Shown piece after piece: positions 24,294 through 36,412 of a stretch of 64,000 nt of DNA. The translations under genes and the position numbers were made by a program. Origin of the DNA: Struthidea cinerea (lineage: Eukaryota > Chordata > Aves > Passeriformes > Corcoracidae); NCBI GenBank assembly GCA_013397865.1, contig VZTI01004346.1, forward strand, positions 1 through 64,000, read 5' to 3'. Each line of letters starts with the position of its first letter. Position 1 is the stretch's first letter. The notes beneath the pieces were generated by a model that saw only the letters and a program-made list of their open reading frames with translations, was not told the DNA's origin and made no database searches.

Positions 24294-24388
24294 AAGGAGA
24301 CAGAAAGGGGGCGGGGAAAGGAAAGAAAACACAGAAAGGGAGTAAGGGAATAAACGAGAAAAGGAGGAAGGGAGAGGGGAAAAAAAAC
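24294..24388. repeat. Polypurine (A/G) tract
   Basis: About 95 bases are almost wholly A and G with few interruptions, including GGGGGCGGGG and GAGGAAGGGAGAGGGG. It lies 55 bases after the CR1 fragment. Such tracts can adopt triplex (H-DNA) structure. Confidence 0.75.
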
Positions 24389-27300
24389 CAATGAAAAATT
24401 AAAACAGAGCACAGCAGCCACTCAAGTTGGAAAACATATTTGTATGACCATCCCATAAGGTTGATGTGGTTTCATGTCTCTAGGTACTTTTTCAGCAGCT
24501 CTGTGTCGAATTCTACAATCCATGGTTGCAGCCAAAACATTTAAAAGTGAGAGAGGAAACAACAAAGTTGTTGCCCTTCAAGGCCTTCCCACAGATTCAT
24601 GAGTGATCCATGAGGGGATTAGGACCAAAGAGATCTCCTCTCCACTGGGGTATTTTTGAATGTTTGTTCTTGAAGCTTTGACAAAAGGTGAGCAGTTTTA
24701 GTAAGAAGCTTGTGGTTATGCTCACCCAACAGATGGGATTGCTAAGCACACAAGAAAACATCGTGAGTTTCAAAGCCTTTTTTAAGACTTATTCCCCAAA
24801 TTCTGGTAACATCCAGTCAACACCCAGTACCTACAGGTGTTACCTGTCATAGTGTATCATTTTCCCAGGAGACAAAGGAAAAATTTTCCCCTCTGGAATA
24901 TGTGGGTCAGAAAATTCTGCAGCAAAAGCAACACTGGTGAAAATTAATTGATCTTGCAGAACTATTCATTTCATCTCTTGGCAACTTATAAATGTCACCC
25001 TTGTAATATGATTAGAACAGGGGAATTCATAGTCCTAACTTATTATGCTATTATGACAGCTGAACAGGGAATTTAGTACATCTGGTCTTATTCTGAGCTC
25101 ATAGTTATTGAACAGAACAAACAGTTTTCATTCCTCTGAAGGCTTTGTATCAGCCTAATTACTAAAGCAACCTGTTTAGCTTTTCCAGCTGCACTAAAAC
25201 CAGAGCTCTCAGACAGCTTGGGTCCCATGTTCCCCAGTTCCTCCAAAGCCAGAGTAAGACCCAGTTACTCTGTGAGGAAGCCCAGTGATAGTCTGAAGAC
25301 ACCATTTCAGTTGATACAGCTGGATCAGAAAATGGGCTGGATTTAGTACATAGCACTATGTACTGTCTGGGCACACAGTTTACCTCTAATCAGAGACAAA
25401 CAGTTGAGCCTGTCAGGGTGTCAAGCAAGCACCACAAACTGTCACCAGTAGCCAAACCAAACAGGTAATTAGGAAAAGTCAACTCATTTATGCTCAAATG
25501 CAATACAATTCCACCTCTGTGTGGGGTTCAGTTTACATTGTTCCCCCACCTTTCCCCCTGCAAGCACTTACAACACCTCTGTGCAGTGATATTTACAGGA
25601 TTGAGACTATAGATGTCAGGATGTAAATCTATAGAGGCACTTTGCTCTTTCTACTGGCAGATTAGTAAATTAACCCATATGTTAACAAGCATTCCAAGTT
25701 ATCCGACTTCCCTGAAGCTCCTGGTCCCAGAGCTCTTATGAGAATTTCTAATCTGGTGTGATTTATTCCCATAATGACGCTGCCTTCCATGAACACAAAG
25801 AAATCCTTCTTCTTTGTAAGTAGGTATACATTTCTACAGCATTGCCTTGCTCTGGTCTGGAAATGCTATGGCTGTATGGATTTTTCTATGCTTTTATCTT
25901 TTGCTGAAAGAGTTTACTGTTAAATGTCAATATATATGAAGACTCACTGCTGTCATATCAGGACAGATCCCGAGCAGAGAATGGTCCAGTTCCTCTACAC
26001 ACACCAAGACAAGATCTGATCTCCTCACAGCTTTCTAGAAGAATTGCTGGAGGCCTCAGATGAATCACTGAGAAAATATCCTGAGAGCTTAACAGCTATG
26101 TTTGAACTGTCTTGTAGTTTCAACATTATTGCACAAATCCCTGCCTTCCTTTTCCCTTCCTTTTGCAAATACTCAATAAATTCCTCTATTCCTGCTACAT
26201 TTTTTTACTGTTTTTCTTGAAAATAGAAATCCAGGGTTTAATCTTTTCTATGGTTGTTTATAACACAGATACTCATGCTCAGGTTCCAGTATCTTCACTG
26301 GAATTGGGAATTATTTTATCTCAGAAAATTAAAAAATTAAGGGAGAAACCAAATAAACTGATTAAAGCTCCATCAACGCTGGAATAGAGATTTGTGATGT
26401 CAAATGGAATTGGCACTACATGACTGGTTTGAGAAGTCTTAGGGATTTAGAAGAGTAACCCAGAATGTACAAACCCTCAACCACCAAGGGGAGGGATCCT
26501 AGCCTCAAGGAGTTACCTTGGGTAGTGTCCTGTCCAATGGTTTAACTCCAGTGGTTTAATTCCTTCTGAGAGCAAAAAGGCAAGAATATGCTTCATTTCC
26601 TGCCGGCATTTGCTAAGTTTCAGTTACTACCCATGGATTTTGCAATAACCTTTTACTACTCCAACAGATCTGCAAACATATTCAAGCCTGTTTAAGATTT
26701 TAAGCCTTTTTTTTTTTTTCTAAATCAGAGAAAATGGACATGTGTTCAGCTACCAGTGTAGTCAAAAGGACATCTCCAAGTGTCTCAAGGACAAGCATCT
26801 CCACAGAATACTTTCGTAAATTCACAGTGCTGCATATTTGAAATGTCATAAGTAACATACATCGTTGTCAATCTATCAAAGGTCTTTGCACAGCAGGTCT
26901 GATCCAAGGCATGTCATCAATTCTTTCCACCTACTTTTCATTTATGCTGCAGTATGTAATCATAGGACAGGCTGATCCAAATTTTGCTTAATCTTCTTAA
27001 ATAGAAATATAACACTTGGATTAATACAGAAGAGAGTCAATTTGCTGATCACAAAGGTTTTTTGGCCCAATGAAAAATTGAAACAGAGGAGCAAACGAAC
27101 AGAATTCTGAAAGCTTTTAAAACCCTTCTGAACATATTAGACCCATCAGATGATGAGCATACTAATATTAGCATTGTTTAGATTGAAAGTCAATCAAAGA
27201 GAAATCAAATGCATTTTAATTTGGGTCTAAATTATGATTCATTTTTACGCTGATATGTCCTCTCAGACTTATCCAGTGGGCAGGTAAGATAATAAAACTG

Positions 27301-28130
27301 ATAGGCATTCTTACGTTTTGTGCTTCCAGTAAACCAGTTTACATACTGTACCATCAATTTCTCAGAGGTTTCTCGCTGTTTTCTATGTGTAATTTGGAAC
27401 TTTGTGAAACCTCTTAGATGTAGCCTTGCTTTCAATGTCAACTTTACAAACCCGTGTCACACAGGTTTTAAACAGTTTCCCTGTGTTGTGCAGATTGATG
27501 GTGCTTACATAATGAAAACCCAGTGGAGAGAGAAAAGGTTTGGCTTCCATTTGTTTCTTCTCCATTCGCTGGGACTGTAGATACTACCGCAAACACAGTG
27601 ACAATCCCATTCCCAAATTGCAAGCATGATGGTAGAAAATTAAATCACAGCTCAAGCACTTTAACTCACAAAGAGAGAAACAATTGCATGGCAATGTGTT
27701 TTAGCAATTAGTTGTGTAAAATGGGACAGAGTTGTAACAGAAAGGTCCTGGGGATATTGTCAAGTGTGATTTAATCTGAGCTGCATGACCATAAGAAGAG
27801 CAATCTTCTGAAAGAAACTGAAAAACTCAATTTCATCACCAAAAAGCAATTTCTCTTCTGTCTCCAGAGAAAGGCACAAACTCAGAGAGAGAAAGGTGTC
27901 ATTTATATATTCAAAATGCTCATGAGACAAGGATTTCCCTGCAGGTGTGGCTTTCAACAACACCAGAATGATTCCATTCATTTTACAACTGTGGACGCAG
28001 GGAAGCAGCCAGCCCTCACAATATGTTTACTGACTAATAATGTTGAAGTAGCCAAAAGCTGAAATCATTTCTGATGGAAACATGCTCAGAAGCAATTCTC
28101 CCTTAGAGAAGTAAAATCGTGACTTTGAAT

Positions 28131-28181
28131 TGTAATGGTCCGGAGACCATTACACAGAGATACACAGGTATTACACAGAGA
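28131..28181. repeat. Perfect 10-bp inverted repeat plus 12-bp direct repeat
   Basis: TGTAATGGTC (28131-28140) and GACCATTACA (28145-28154) are exact reverse complements with a 4-base loop. The 12-mer ATTACACAGAGA occurs at 28149-28160 and again at 28170-28181. Confidence 0.85.
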
Positions 28182-28408
28182 CCTGAAAGCATCAGACACC
28201 AATAAATATCTCCTAAGTACGTGAACAGCACAGATAATTATGGAGGATGTGTTCTTGCATAGGCCTTAGCTTACCTATGACAAAGGGATAGAAGAAAAGG
28301 TGCATGAAAGGCAGCAGTGCCATACAACCACCTCTCAGAGAAAGAATAATCAGCATCATAAATTGGAGATTGCAATCATCACTAAGCAGGAAGGAAGATG
28401 AGTATTTT

Positions 28409-28446
28409 ATTCAAATAATTCAAATAATAAATTCAAATAATAAATC
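28409..28446. repeat. TTCAAATAA short tandem repeat
   Basis: Three or so irregular copies of a 9-13 base unit, with TTCAAATAAT followed by TTCAAATAATAAA twice. Simple repeat. Confidence 0.7.
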
Positions 28447-29627
28447 CAGAAAATCGTAATGTTTTCCCCTACCTTTTTGCCATGCTATGGCTGTTTTGTA
28501 ACCCCACTTCCTAATTTCTCTGTTTTCTCGGTAACAGCTCCTAGAGCATTATAGACCCCAAGGCACCTTATTTCCTCAGCTGAGCTTTCTCAGAACTGAC
28601 TCATGCTGGAAACTGTATTTTATATACAGTTTCCTACACTGCTTGGGAAGCTAAAACTATAATTAACTTTGGTAATTAGAATGAGAATATTGCAATAACT
28701 CTCCTCCCAGAACTACATTTACCATGAAGTTATTAATCTTTGGAGCCTATTCTTGCATGAGCCAATTAATACATTGACAACATTGTGATGCCTCATAAAT
28801 AGTCCTAAAAAATGAAGCCCCAGAACATTGCAGTCTCAAGGATTAATGAACAACAACTTGGGCATCAGGTTTTAATAATGGCAGGCACTGCATTTGAAAT
28901 TTTTATATGAATACTAATGAGTTAAGGGCCAGCTTCAGTACTCAGTGGTAATTAGGGGAAAAACCTGGCAGTAAAGCTTTTATTACTTGCAGTCATATAC
29001 TCTTGGTTCTCTGCAGGTTCACAACAGAGGAGATCTTAATATGTTCTCACAGCATCATTTCCACCACCCCATGGGTTTGCACATGAGTGGCCCAGTGTTG
29101 ACTCCCATCGATTCCAACAATAATCCCACACTGCAGTGGTGAGGAAAGGCTGCCCAGAAAGCCCCTGGAAGGACCCAAGACAAGTTGACTGCACTGGTGA
29201 CAATGGGATTGTCATACTGGACTGCAGGAGAAACAAAGCAAAGCCAGGGCTGAGGGGTCTCTGAAGTTTCTATGGGGATCCCACAGATATGTTTGCCTTA
29301 GTTGTTTCAAAATTTAAACTGGTTTGGAATTTTGAGTAGAAGTCCATGTTTTCTTAAAAATTTTAGGTTTTACCAGAACTTCCAAGATTCAGAACAGCCA
29401 GCTTTAGACACATCCAGACGGCTCAGTATGCAGACTTTGAACATAATCCAAACAGCCACCACACTTCCACTCTGTGACATCTCTTTTTTGTGTTTGATCT
29501 TCCTTTTTCTGTATTTTCCAAAGAAATTTTCATTTTCCTCCCTGGAATCAAGCTGCCACAGTCCACAGAAAACAGAAAAGGGCTGCTTCTTTTTTGGCTA
29601 CTTACACAAGCTTGGCAGTTCTTCAAC

Positions 29628-29684
29628 AAATAAATAAATAAATAAAACAAATTTAATAAAGGAAACAAAAAAAAAAAAAAAAGG
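29628..29684. repeat. (AAAT)n followed by A18
   Basis: AAAT units at 29628-29647, then a 20-base spacer and an 18-base A run at 29667-29684. Confidence 0.85.
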
Positions 29685-31707
29685 ATGATGAAAATACTAA
29701 GCAGTTAGTCATTGCAAATTAAGAAGCGGTCCGGTCAGCATGGATCACGTATTATCACATTATGTCAGGAATCCTCTACCTCTTTCCCTTTTTACCTACA
29801 CTCTTTATGAAATGTTAGAGTTGAGAGAAACTGCAAGTGATCCTCTTGAGCATGCAAACAGCAACCTACAAACTTCTGTTTAGGTTTCAAGGTGGAAATG
29901 ACATCCAGATTTTGAGTGGGAAGTTTGAGAAACAGGAAAATAACTCCAATTTAAAGGCTCCTTTAGCAGAAGCACTACAGACTTTGTCTGCATAATAAAA
30001 TCTGTTGTAATTCTTCTGCATGTTCTCAAGAAAAAGTTTGCATTAATTTAACAAAGATGGTTTAAATTAGAGGAGTTAAAAGTAGTGGACCACCTTTATT
30101 CACACAGCCTGGTCTTAATGCTAAACCCACTCCTTAAAGAGAAAAATATAATATTAAAGGCCAAGACTTCCTATAGGGTTTGGAAAAATTCTGACATGAG
30201 ACATGTCTTGAAAGGATTAAAACTTCACAGGAAAAAGACCTAAGTGCAAAGTCCTGACAGCATAGTGTTTCTCTTGAAAATGCATATAATTGGAAATAAA
30301 ACCATTAGCAGGTTCTATATTTTACTTCTATATTTCAGAAAGGAAGCAGCATTTTTCAAGTTGATACTGATTTTCTAAACGCCCTTTAATACTTTAAAAA
30401 AATGTACTAGGTAGTCAAAAGAGAATTCTAGCATTTCAATTCTCTCAATCTTCTTTTTATCAGTGTTTCATTTCCTTAACTGAAAACCTACACATGGATA
30501 GAAACACACTCACATATCTGTACATATAGTGCCTATTTTAAGAAAAGTTCTGATATTTTAATTTTTGGGGGGGCTTTACTCCCAGTAGTGACATGTCATG
30601 CTAAAGTCACCCATCAGGCAGTGTATAATGTTGCCTTTTAATTAAATTTAGGCTTTCCCTGCCACCACCCTCCTTAGATATCTGTCATAAATGATTGTCA
30701 CTTTTAATACAGCCTCTGGAATAAATGCATATATTGGCTTTTGTAATTGTATTGTTTGGACATGATGGAAGAGACATCACCAAAAAAAATTAAATTTATT
30801 TTAAAATAGATTATTTAAACATAAACTTCTGGGAAGGAAAAGTTACATGTTATTTTGAAAGTGAAAATATTTCCACTAAACATACCGCTTCCTTTTGTTC
30901 CCTTAGAAATCAGTTTTCTCAAAACTGCATAGAACCCATGCAAGCTAGAAAGCACTCCCAAATTTACTAATAGCCTCAAACATGTATGGTTTTGCAGGTG
31001 AAGATTCATCCCTGAAACTCCTCCCAGTCTCAAGAAATGCCATCATACATATACCATTTCTGAAATCAGCAGTGCCAAGCCTCGTTCACCCACACCACGA
31101 AATAGCCCATCAAGTACAAAACACCCCACAAAATCTGGAGTGGAAGGGGCAGTGCCTTAAATGGTTCAAGTGAAATTTTGTCTGTTTGTGTGAGAGTGAT
31201 ATGAAATCAGACATCCTTTCACTGCTAGCATAGGTTTTCAAGTGACAAGCCTTAAAGGGTAACCAGAAGCCAAGGGGTTGTAGCAGCCTCGTGACTACGC
31301 AGTCCAGTCTGCACTTTTTTTAGTCAGATTTCTGTAGACAGTTGAGGTTAATTTGAACTGAGTCTGAAAGCCTCAATTTTCCACCCAAGTGACACATTAT
31401 TCTGGTGGCACAGAACCAACAGCAATTTCACATAGCCTGAGCCTCTTTAGAACCTAGTAATTATGTATCACATTAGCAAGAGAATTGCCCAAAACTTAAC
31501 ACAAGACATGGTTCTTTTGCTTTCTTTAATTATTTTTCTCATTCCTGTCAAACTTACTTAAAACAGACCTGTTCAGATAATGTGATACCCTCTCCTCCAC
31601 ATTTAGTACCAGAAGTTGGCTGTCAAAAGAAAGTTATCAGTTTCACCAAGCAGCTACAGAGAGCAACCATAACGCAAAGTGTTGGATTGCATATGCTACA
31701 AATCACT

Positions 31708-31709
<2 letters not shown>

Positions 31710-31747
<38 letters not shown>

Positions 31748-31777
31748 NNNNNNNNNNNNNNTTTTTTTTTTTTTTTT
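31710..31777. repeat. Long T homopolymer containing an assembly gap
   Basis: T38 (31710-31747), 14 Ns (31748-31761), then T16 (31762-31777). The true run length is unknown because sequencing through long homopolymers fails. Confidence 0.95.
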
Positions 31778-32008
31778 GTCTAAATCTGGTTCCACTAAAA
31801 AGTTCCTGATAAGCTCCTGTTATTGGCTGGTAACAAGAGATAACATTTTAGGTAGACAAAGATATTAGTGCTCCCGCACAGCACAGTAATAGTCAGCCTC
31901 ATCATCCCATGTGAGAAAAATCTTCATTTCCAGTCTACACAGTTTGGTGGCTTTGGGAAATAATAGGCACATTCAGAGAATTCTGTTTTCAGGACATATA
32001 ACATTACA

Positions 32009-32030
32009 AACAAAACAAAACAAAACAAAC
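32009..32030. repeat. (CAAAA)n simple repeat
   Basis: Four CAAAA-type units followed by irregular C/A-rich sequence to about 32065. Confidence 0.75.
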
Positions 32031-34007
32031 CACAACCGAATACGAAACCGAAACCAAACTAACCTCCCACATAATATCTGAGTTGTAATGGACAGTTTAG
32101 GACACATGGAATTACTCCTCATTTAATACTTTGGGAAATAGAGGTTTTTCTTGTTGAGCTGCTGATGTTTCTGGATGTTTAAAGCCTTGTTTCTTGTGGA
32201 GTTTGTTTTTTTTCAAGAGTGCAAGAACACAGAGATTAGACTCCTATTTGATGATTTTTCAAGACCTGCATGTAGGATTGACATAGGCAAAAGCTGTGTG
32301 CACAGCCTGTGGGCACAAGCTGTGGGAGTTGACAGCCTGACACTGAGAAAAGCTGTCATATATAGAGGCCGTTGAGATTCTTGGCCACAAAAAAGGGGAA
32401 AAAAGTGAAGGGCGAGAAAGCAAAAAGAAGAACTTCCAAGATATTTCTTACGGAGATGCTGTATCTGCTGTTTAAAATGACCTTCAGTGAAGCTGTCCAG
32501 TAAGAAATTCATGCTCACTCTCCACTCTGGTCTTCCAAGAATTGCACATTTCAGTGGCAGATAGGGGGTTATCCAAATCTGAAGCAGTAAACCACACTGA
32601 TTATTCACACTGTAGATACCTCCCAAAGATAAGCATGGATGTTCTGTTTCTTTAATTAATAGGAATTAATTATCTGGATCTTTCAGGCAGCTTGGCTGTC
32701 TCATCCTAAGCTAAGGGCAAGGAAAGGAATAGGAAGGAACTACATCAAAATAAATATGTTCAAAAGAATGCAAATTCACTCTGATATTCTCCTTATATGC
32801 CTTAAATCCAAAGGCAGACTGCAGAGTCTGTGTAAAGACAAACTCTAGGGTCTTCCTGCATGCACATTTTTAAGGCATGACAAGGGATGACTTGCAATGA
32901 ATCACAGCAAATCACAGGTGAAATCCTGCAGAAAGGCTGTTGCAAAGCCACAGCCACCACTTTGCTCTCCCATTTTCAGTTCTGAATAACCTGATCTGTG
33001 GAAAGTCTCGCTTTTGCAGAAAAATTTTGGGCAAAGCCACATACAACCTAAATGCAGAGACAGTGTTCTCCAGGTCAGAGCAGGGGTCTGTGCTGCCCTT
33101 CCAGGCTGATTTCAGTGATTCTGGCAGACAGCTGTGTCTCTGCTTGGGGAGAAAAAAAAAAAATTAGAAAGAGACTGCCTGAAGGCAGAGTTCTCCTCAC
33201 ATGTTCTGCCTGTTTTCCCTTCCTGCACACAGACACAGGCTGGTGACTTGGGCATGTCCCTGGCCTCTCACTGTGGTTGAACTGCCACTGTTAGACCACA
33301 GCCTGGAGATACGCTGGTGACAGCATCTCTGAGCATGTGAGGATATTGAAAAGGCAGACAATCACATGAAAAATGGATGTGCAAGAACAGAAACCACTAG
33401 CAGAGACTAAAATAAAGCTAATGAAGGCCAGGAGCTTCTGAGAAATATGCTTAGGACCATTAAACGTCTATATTCCTACAAATGTAAAAAAATGTAAGAT
33501 ACTATTCCTTAAAATGCCAAACAAAAATAGCAGTATCAGATTCCTCTCTGGCAGAAAGCTACTGAGAGGCTACCTAGAAATAACAGGTAAAATAGCTCCC
33601 TGAAAACAGGAACATTGCTAGCCAGAGCATAAATTCCCCTGGGATCAATATCCCACCTAGCAGACCAAGCTCAGTTGCATGTAAATTCATAAGGAACAGA
33701 CATAATCCAGGCTTTTTGGACTCAAGGGAATAAATATCCTGACAATGTGTGGATCATCAGCCTAGAACTGGGATATTTTCCCATTCCTCCAAATATTCCA
33801 GTATTATAAAACCAGATTCAAAGTGCAGGAATACTGATACTCATTTTGTCCTCATCCTCACTGATGACAAATATATGTACATATACAAGCTTATACCTAA
33901 AAATATATGTATGCCTACGCAGATGCAAACACATACTTGCAAAAACACACTACACGCTCCTGTGTTAAAATATGGACCCAGATCTTACAGCACTGTCATA
34001 CAGAATT

Positions 34008-34147
34008 GAGTTCCAGAAATGTTTGGACAATGCTCTCAGGCACAAGTTGTGTTTTTTGCGGTGTCCTGCACAGGGCCAGGAGCTGGACTCGCGATGATCC
34101 TGATGGCTCCCTTCCAACCCAGCATGATTCTGTGATTCTATGATTCA
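34008..34147 (+). repeat. CR1 LINE 3' end
   Basis: On the plus strand it has the block order of a CR1 3' region: TTTGGACAATGCTCTCAGGC, a GTCCTGCACAGGGCCAGGAG block, a GATGATCCTGATGG block and CCCTTCCAACCCAGC. It finishes with ATGATTCTGTGATTCTATGA, the short terminal repeats of CR1. Only about 140 bases remain, a strong 5' truncation. Confidence 0.85.
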
Positions 34148-35762
34148 TTTTGCATGCAGCAGAGAAGGGATTTTGCCAAGAGTTTTTTGATAGAAATGTA
34201 AATTCATGCTTAATAACAGCAACAAAAATGCCTCTCCTCAAATATCATATAACAAGCACTAAAGAAACATAAGTGATTGTTTTTATTTTCTTCACAATCA
34301 GGACTATTTGAAAAAGACATGAGGGCTTCACTTTTGTTGCCCAGTTCTACAACAATTTCTCACCTTTTTGTTCTTCATCAATGGAGAGATACCAGGCAGC
34401 AAAGGGTCAATGGTAAAAGAGCATTTCCAAGATTAAAACTGCTCGTGAAGTTCCGCACTTGACAGCCTAAAGGTCAGCTTCTGAAATTGCAGGAAGAAAG
34501 AAAGAGCAAACTGTCCCAAGCATCCTTGAAAGCAGAAGGTAATACCAAGGAGCAATCTTTGTGACTGACAGAAAGCTTGCAAGTGTTTCAGTTATTCATG
34601 AATTGGCTTTAAAGATCTTGTCTCTTAGTACATGTTACTGTGTGCTGGTAGAAATATCATGAAAGGAAATTGTATGTGAAACAAAATTATAGAGAAAGAA
34701 ATAACCTTTTCAACACAGACTTCACTGAAGTCTTGCTGAAGTCAATTTTATTACCTAGACCTGTCTAACTGCTATATTTCTTCAGCAGGACAGTGATTTA
34801 TTCTTTACGTTGTGAGATACTTTCATATTAATGGTTACTTAAAATGCTTTAAGAGTTTTGACAATTTAGCCTTGCTGCAGAGGTTTCAAGCATCGGAAAC
34901 ATGGATTTTTAACTGAAAATTAACAGGCAAAACCTGATAAACTAAAAGGGGGGAAAAACCCTAAGCAAATCAAGTGAGCATTAAGATTCCTGACCTGGCT
35001 TGGAAGTCACTGCTATCATATCAACAGCAATCAAAGGCAGAATTAAAAGCTTATAAAGAGGAAATCTTTGGACGATAACTGAAGAAAGTAAATGCAGTGC
35101 CATGCAAAAGCCATCCCTAATCAGATGCAGAATCTGGACAGGCTTTCTCTGTTGGAGATTAAGCCTTTCACTAATGCTGTAGGGCAGACAAACTCACGCA
35201 TTTTCATAACTCTGTAATAGTCTTAGTCATCATCAGAAAACAGAAACTGTGAATTTCCACCTAATTTTGCTTGTGCTGATAAATGAAAAATAGCTGCCAA
35301 CAGGACCTTTTAGAATATATTCTCTGTAAAAATCTCCCCGTACTTCATGACATTAGGAATATCTTAAAAGGAACAGTTCTCACAGGGAGAGAAGAGAGCT
35401 CACTGACAAGCCTGGGGAATATCTTGGGAGGTAAATATTGCAGGCCTTTTTAAGCATCAGCAGCTTAGGCTGATGATACATAGAGTTTTTAAGAAAAGAA
35501 TCAGAATTCATATATGCAGAATGTAGGGAAATATATGAAAGACTGATGCTATACTTCTAAAAAAAACAGAGGCAAGATAAAAACATTGAAGCAATGGTCG
35601 TAAATGCTTCCTAAGACAGAGTAAAATTAGTCTGCATCACACTGCAGAGTGCAGATAAGGTACTGAAGACATGATTTTGCCAAAATGGCTCAAATAGGCC
35701 ATCTTTCTTCCTTAAAAAGCTAAGTCTTAAAGTAAGTGGTAATACAATAAAACCAAACATAC
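34148..35762. other. Non-coding AT-rich stretch
   Basis: Nothing recognisable. Confidence 0.5.
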
Positions 35763-35940
35763 TTGCAATCCTACTCCCAAATCTTCGAACAATGAGCAGC
35801 AGGCATCCTTAGCACAATAATTTTTGCTTGGAATTACCTCCAGAATTTTTTCAAGGTTTTCAGGCAAAAGTCTAGCTCGCTGATGTGTTCCCATTGCACT
35901 GAAAATTATTTTTCCGAGTCTTTGTTGTGGCTTCTTGGCA
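35763..35940 (-). CDS. Candidate internal exon (speculative)
   Basis: On the minus strand a pyrimidine-rich tract ending TTCTTTAAACAG precedes the segment and CAA/GTATGT follows it, both good splice signals. One base completes a codon, then 59 codons run without a stop to the donor in phase 0. The peptide looks protein-like: KKPQQRLGKIIFSAMGTHQR, then a RARLLPENLEKILEVIP stretch with a likely helix, then a Cys-containing end (CAKDACCSLFEDLG). I recognise no family. Its start phase (2) does not fit the end phase (0) of the other minus-strand candidate at 43526-43608, so they cannot be adjacent exons. Chance remains possible. Confidence 0.3.
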
Positions 35941-36354
35941 CTGTTTAAAGAAACCAAACTTGTGAGTTCATATTAGATATAAAAAGTCAAGTTTCGAATG
36001 AATATATGTAAATAACACCAGTGGTAACATATCATCAATGAAATGGTGGTGGAGATGTTAGTCCAGTTCCTGACACAAAGGAAAAAAACAAGCAGTGTAG
36101 TGATGTAATTTTCTCTCCTCATTCCTTAGACAAAACTTTAGTGGACATGAGAAGTAATTTTTGAACACACACATGAGAGTGTGACACACATAGACACACA
36201 CTTCCTTAATATTAATTACAGCTTGGGGAAAAAAAAAAATCCAAGCAGATAACTCATAATTCTTCAGGACATAACAACCGCTGAATGCGGACATTTTACT
36301 AAAAAATACAACAACATATTTGATCAATCACATCTACAGGGAACGTTTCCCAGT

Positions 36355-36412
36355 GGAAGAAGATGATCTTTAAGGTCCTTTCCACCCCAGACCCGTGATT
36401 CTATGACCTACC
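36355..36412 (+). repeat. CR1 LINE 3' end, very short
   Basis: A GATGATCTTTAAGGTCC block, TTTCCACCCCAGACC and GTGATTCTATGACC match the last approximately 60 bases of CR1, including one terminal short repeat. Confidence 0.7.

Larger units (their letters stand above)
24239..34007. other. Non-coding stretch, mostly AT-rich
   Basis: It contains a polypurine tract (24294-24388), a perfect hairpin with a short direct repeat (28131-28181), AAAT and A runs (29628-29684), a T homopolymer with an assembly gap (31710-31777) and a CAAAA run (32009-32030). Open frames to 137 codons (32213-32626, minus) have no recognisable protein content. Confidence 0.5.

Noticed and set aside
26540..26566. GGTTTAACTCCAG string shared with the LTR fragment at 62852
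   Set aside because: The match is only 13 bases and neighbouring sequence does not continue to match.
29036..29240. Possible repeat fragment with somewhat higher GC
   Set aside because: I could not align it to CR1 or LTR blocks in order, so it is left unassigned.
32213..32626. Minus-strand open frame of 137 codons
   Set aside because: No recognisable motif, and the length is within chance for a 64 kb window read in six frames.
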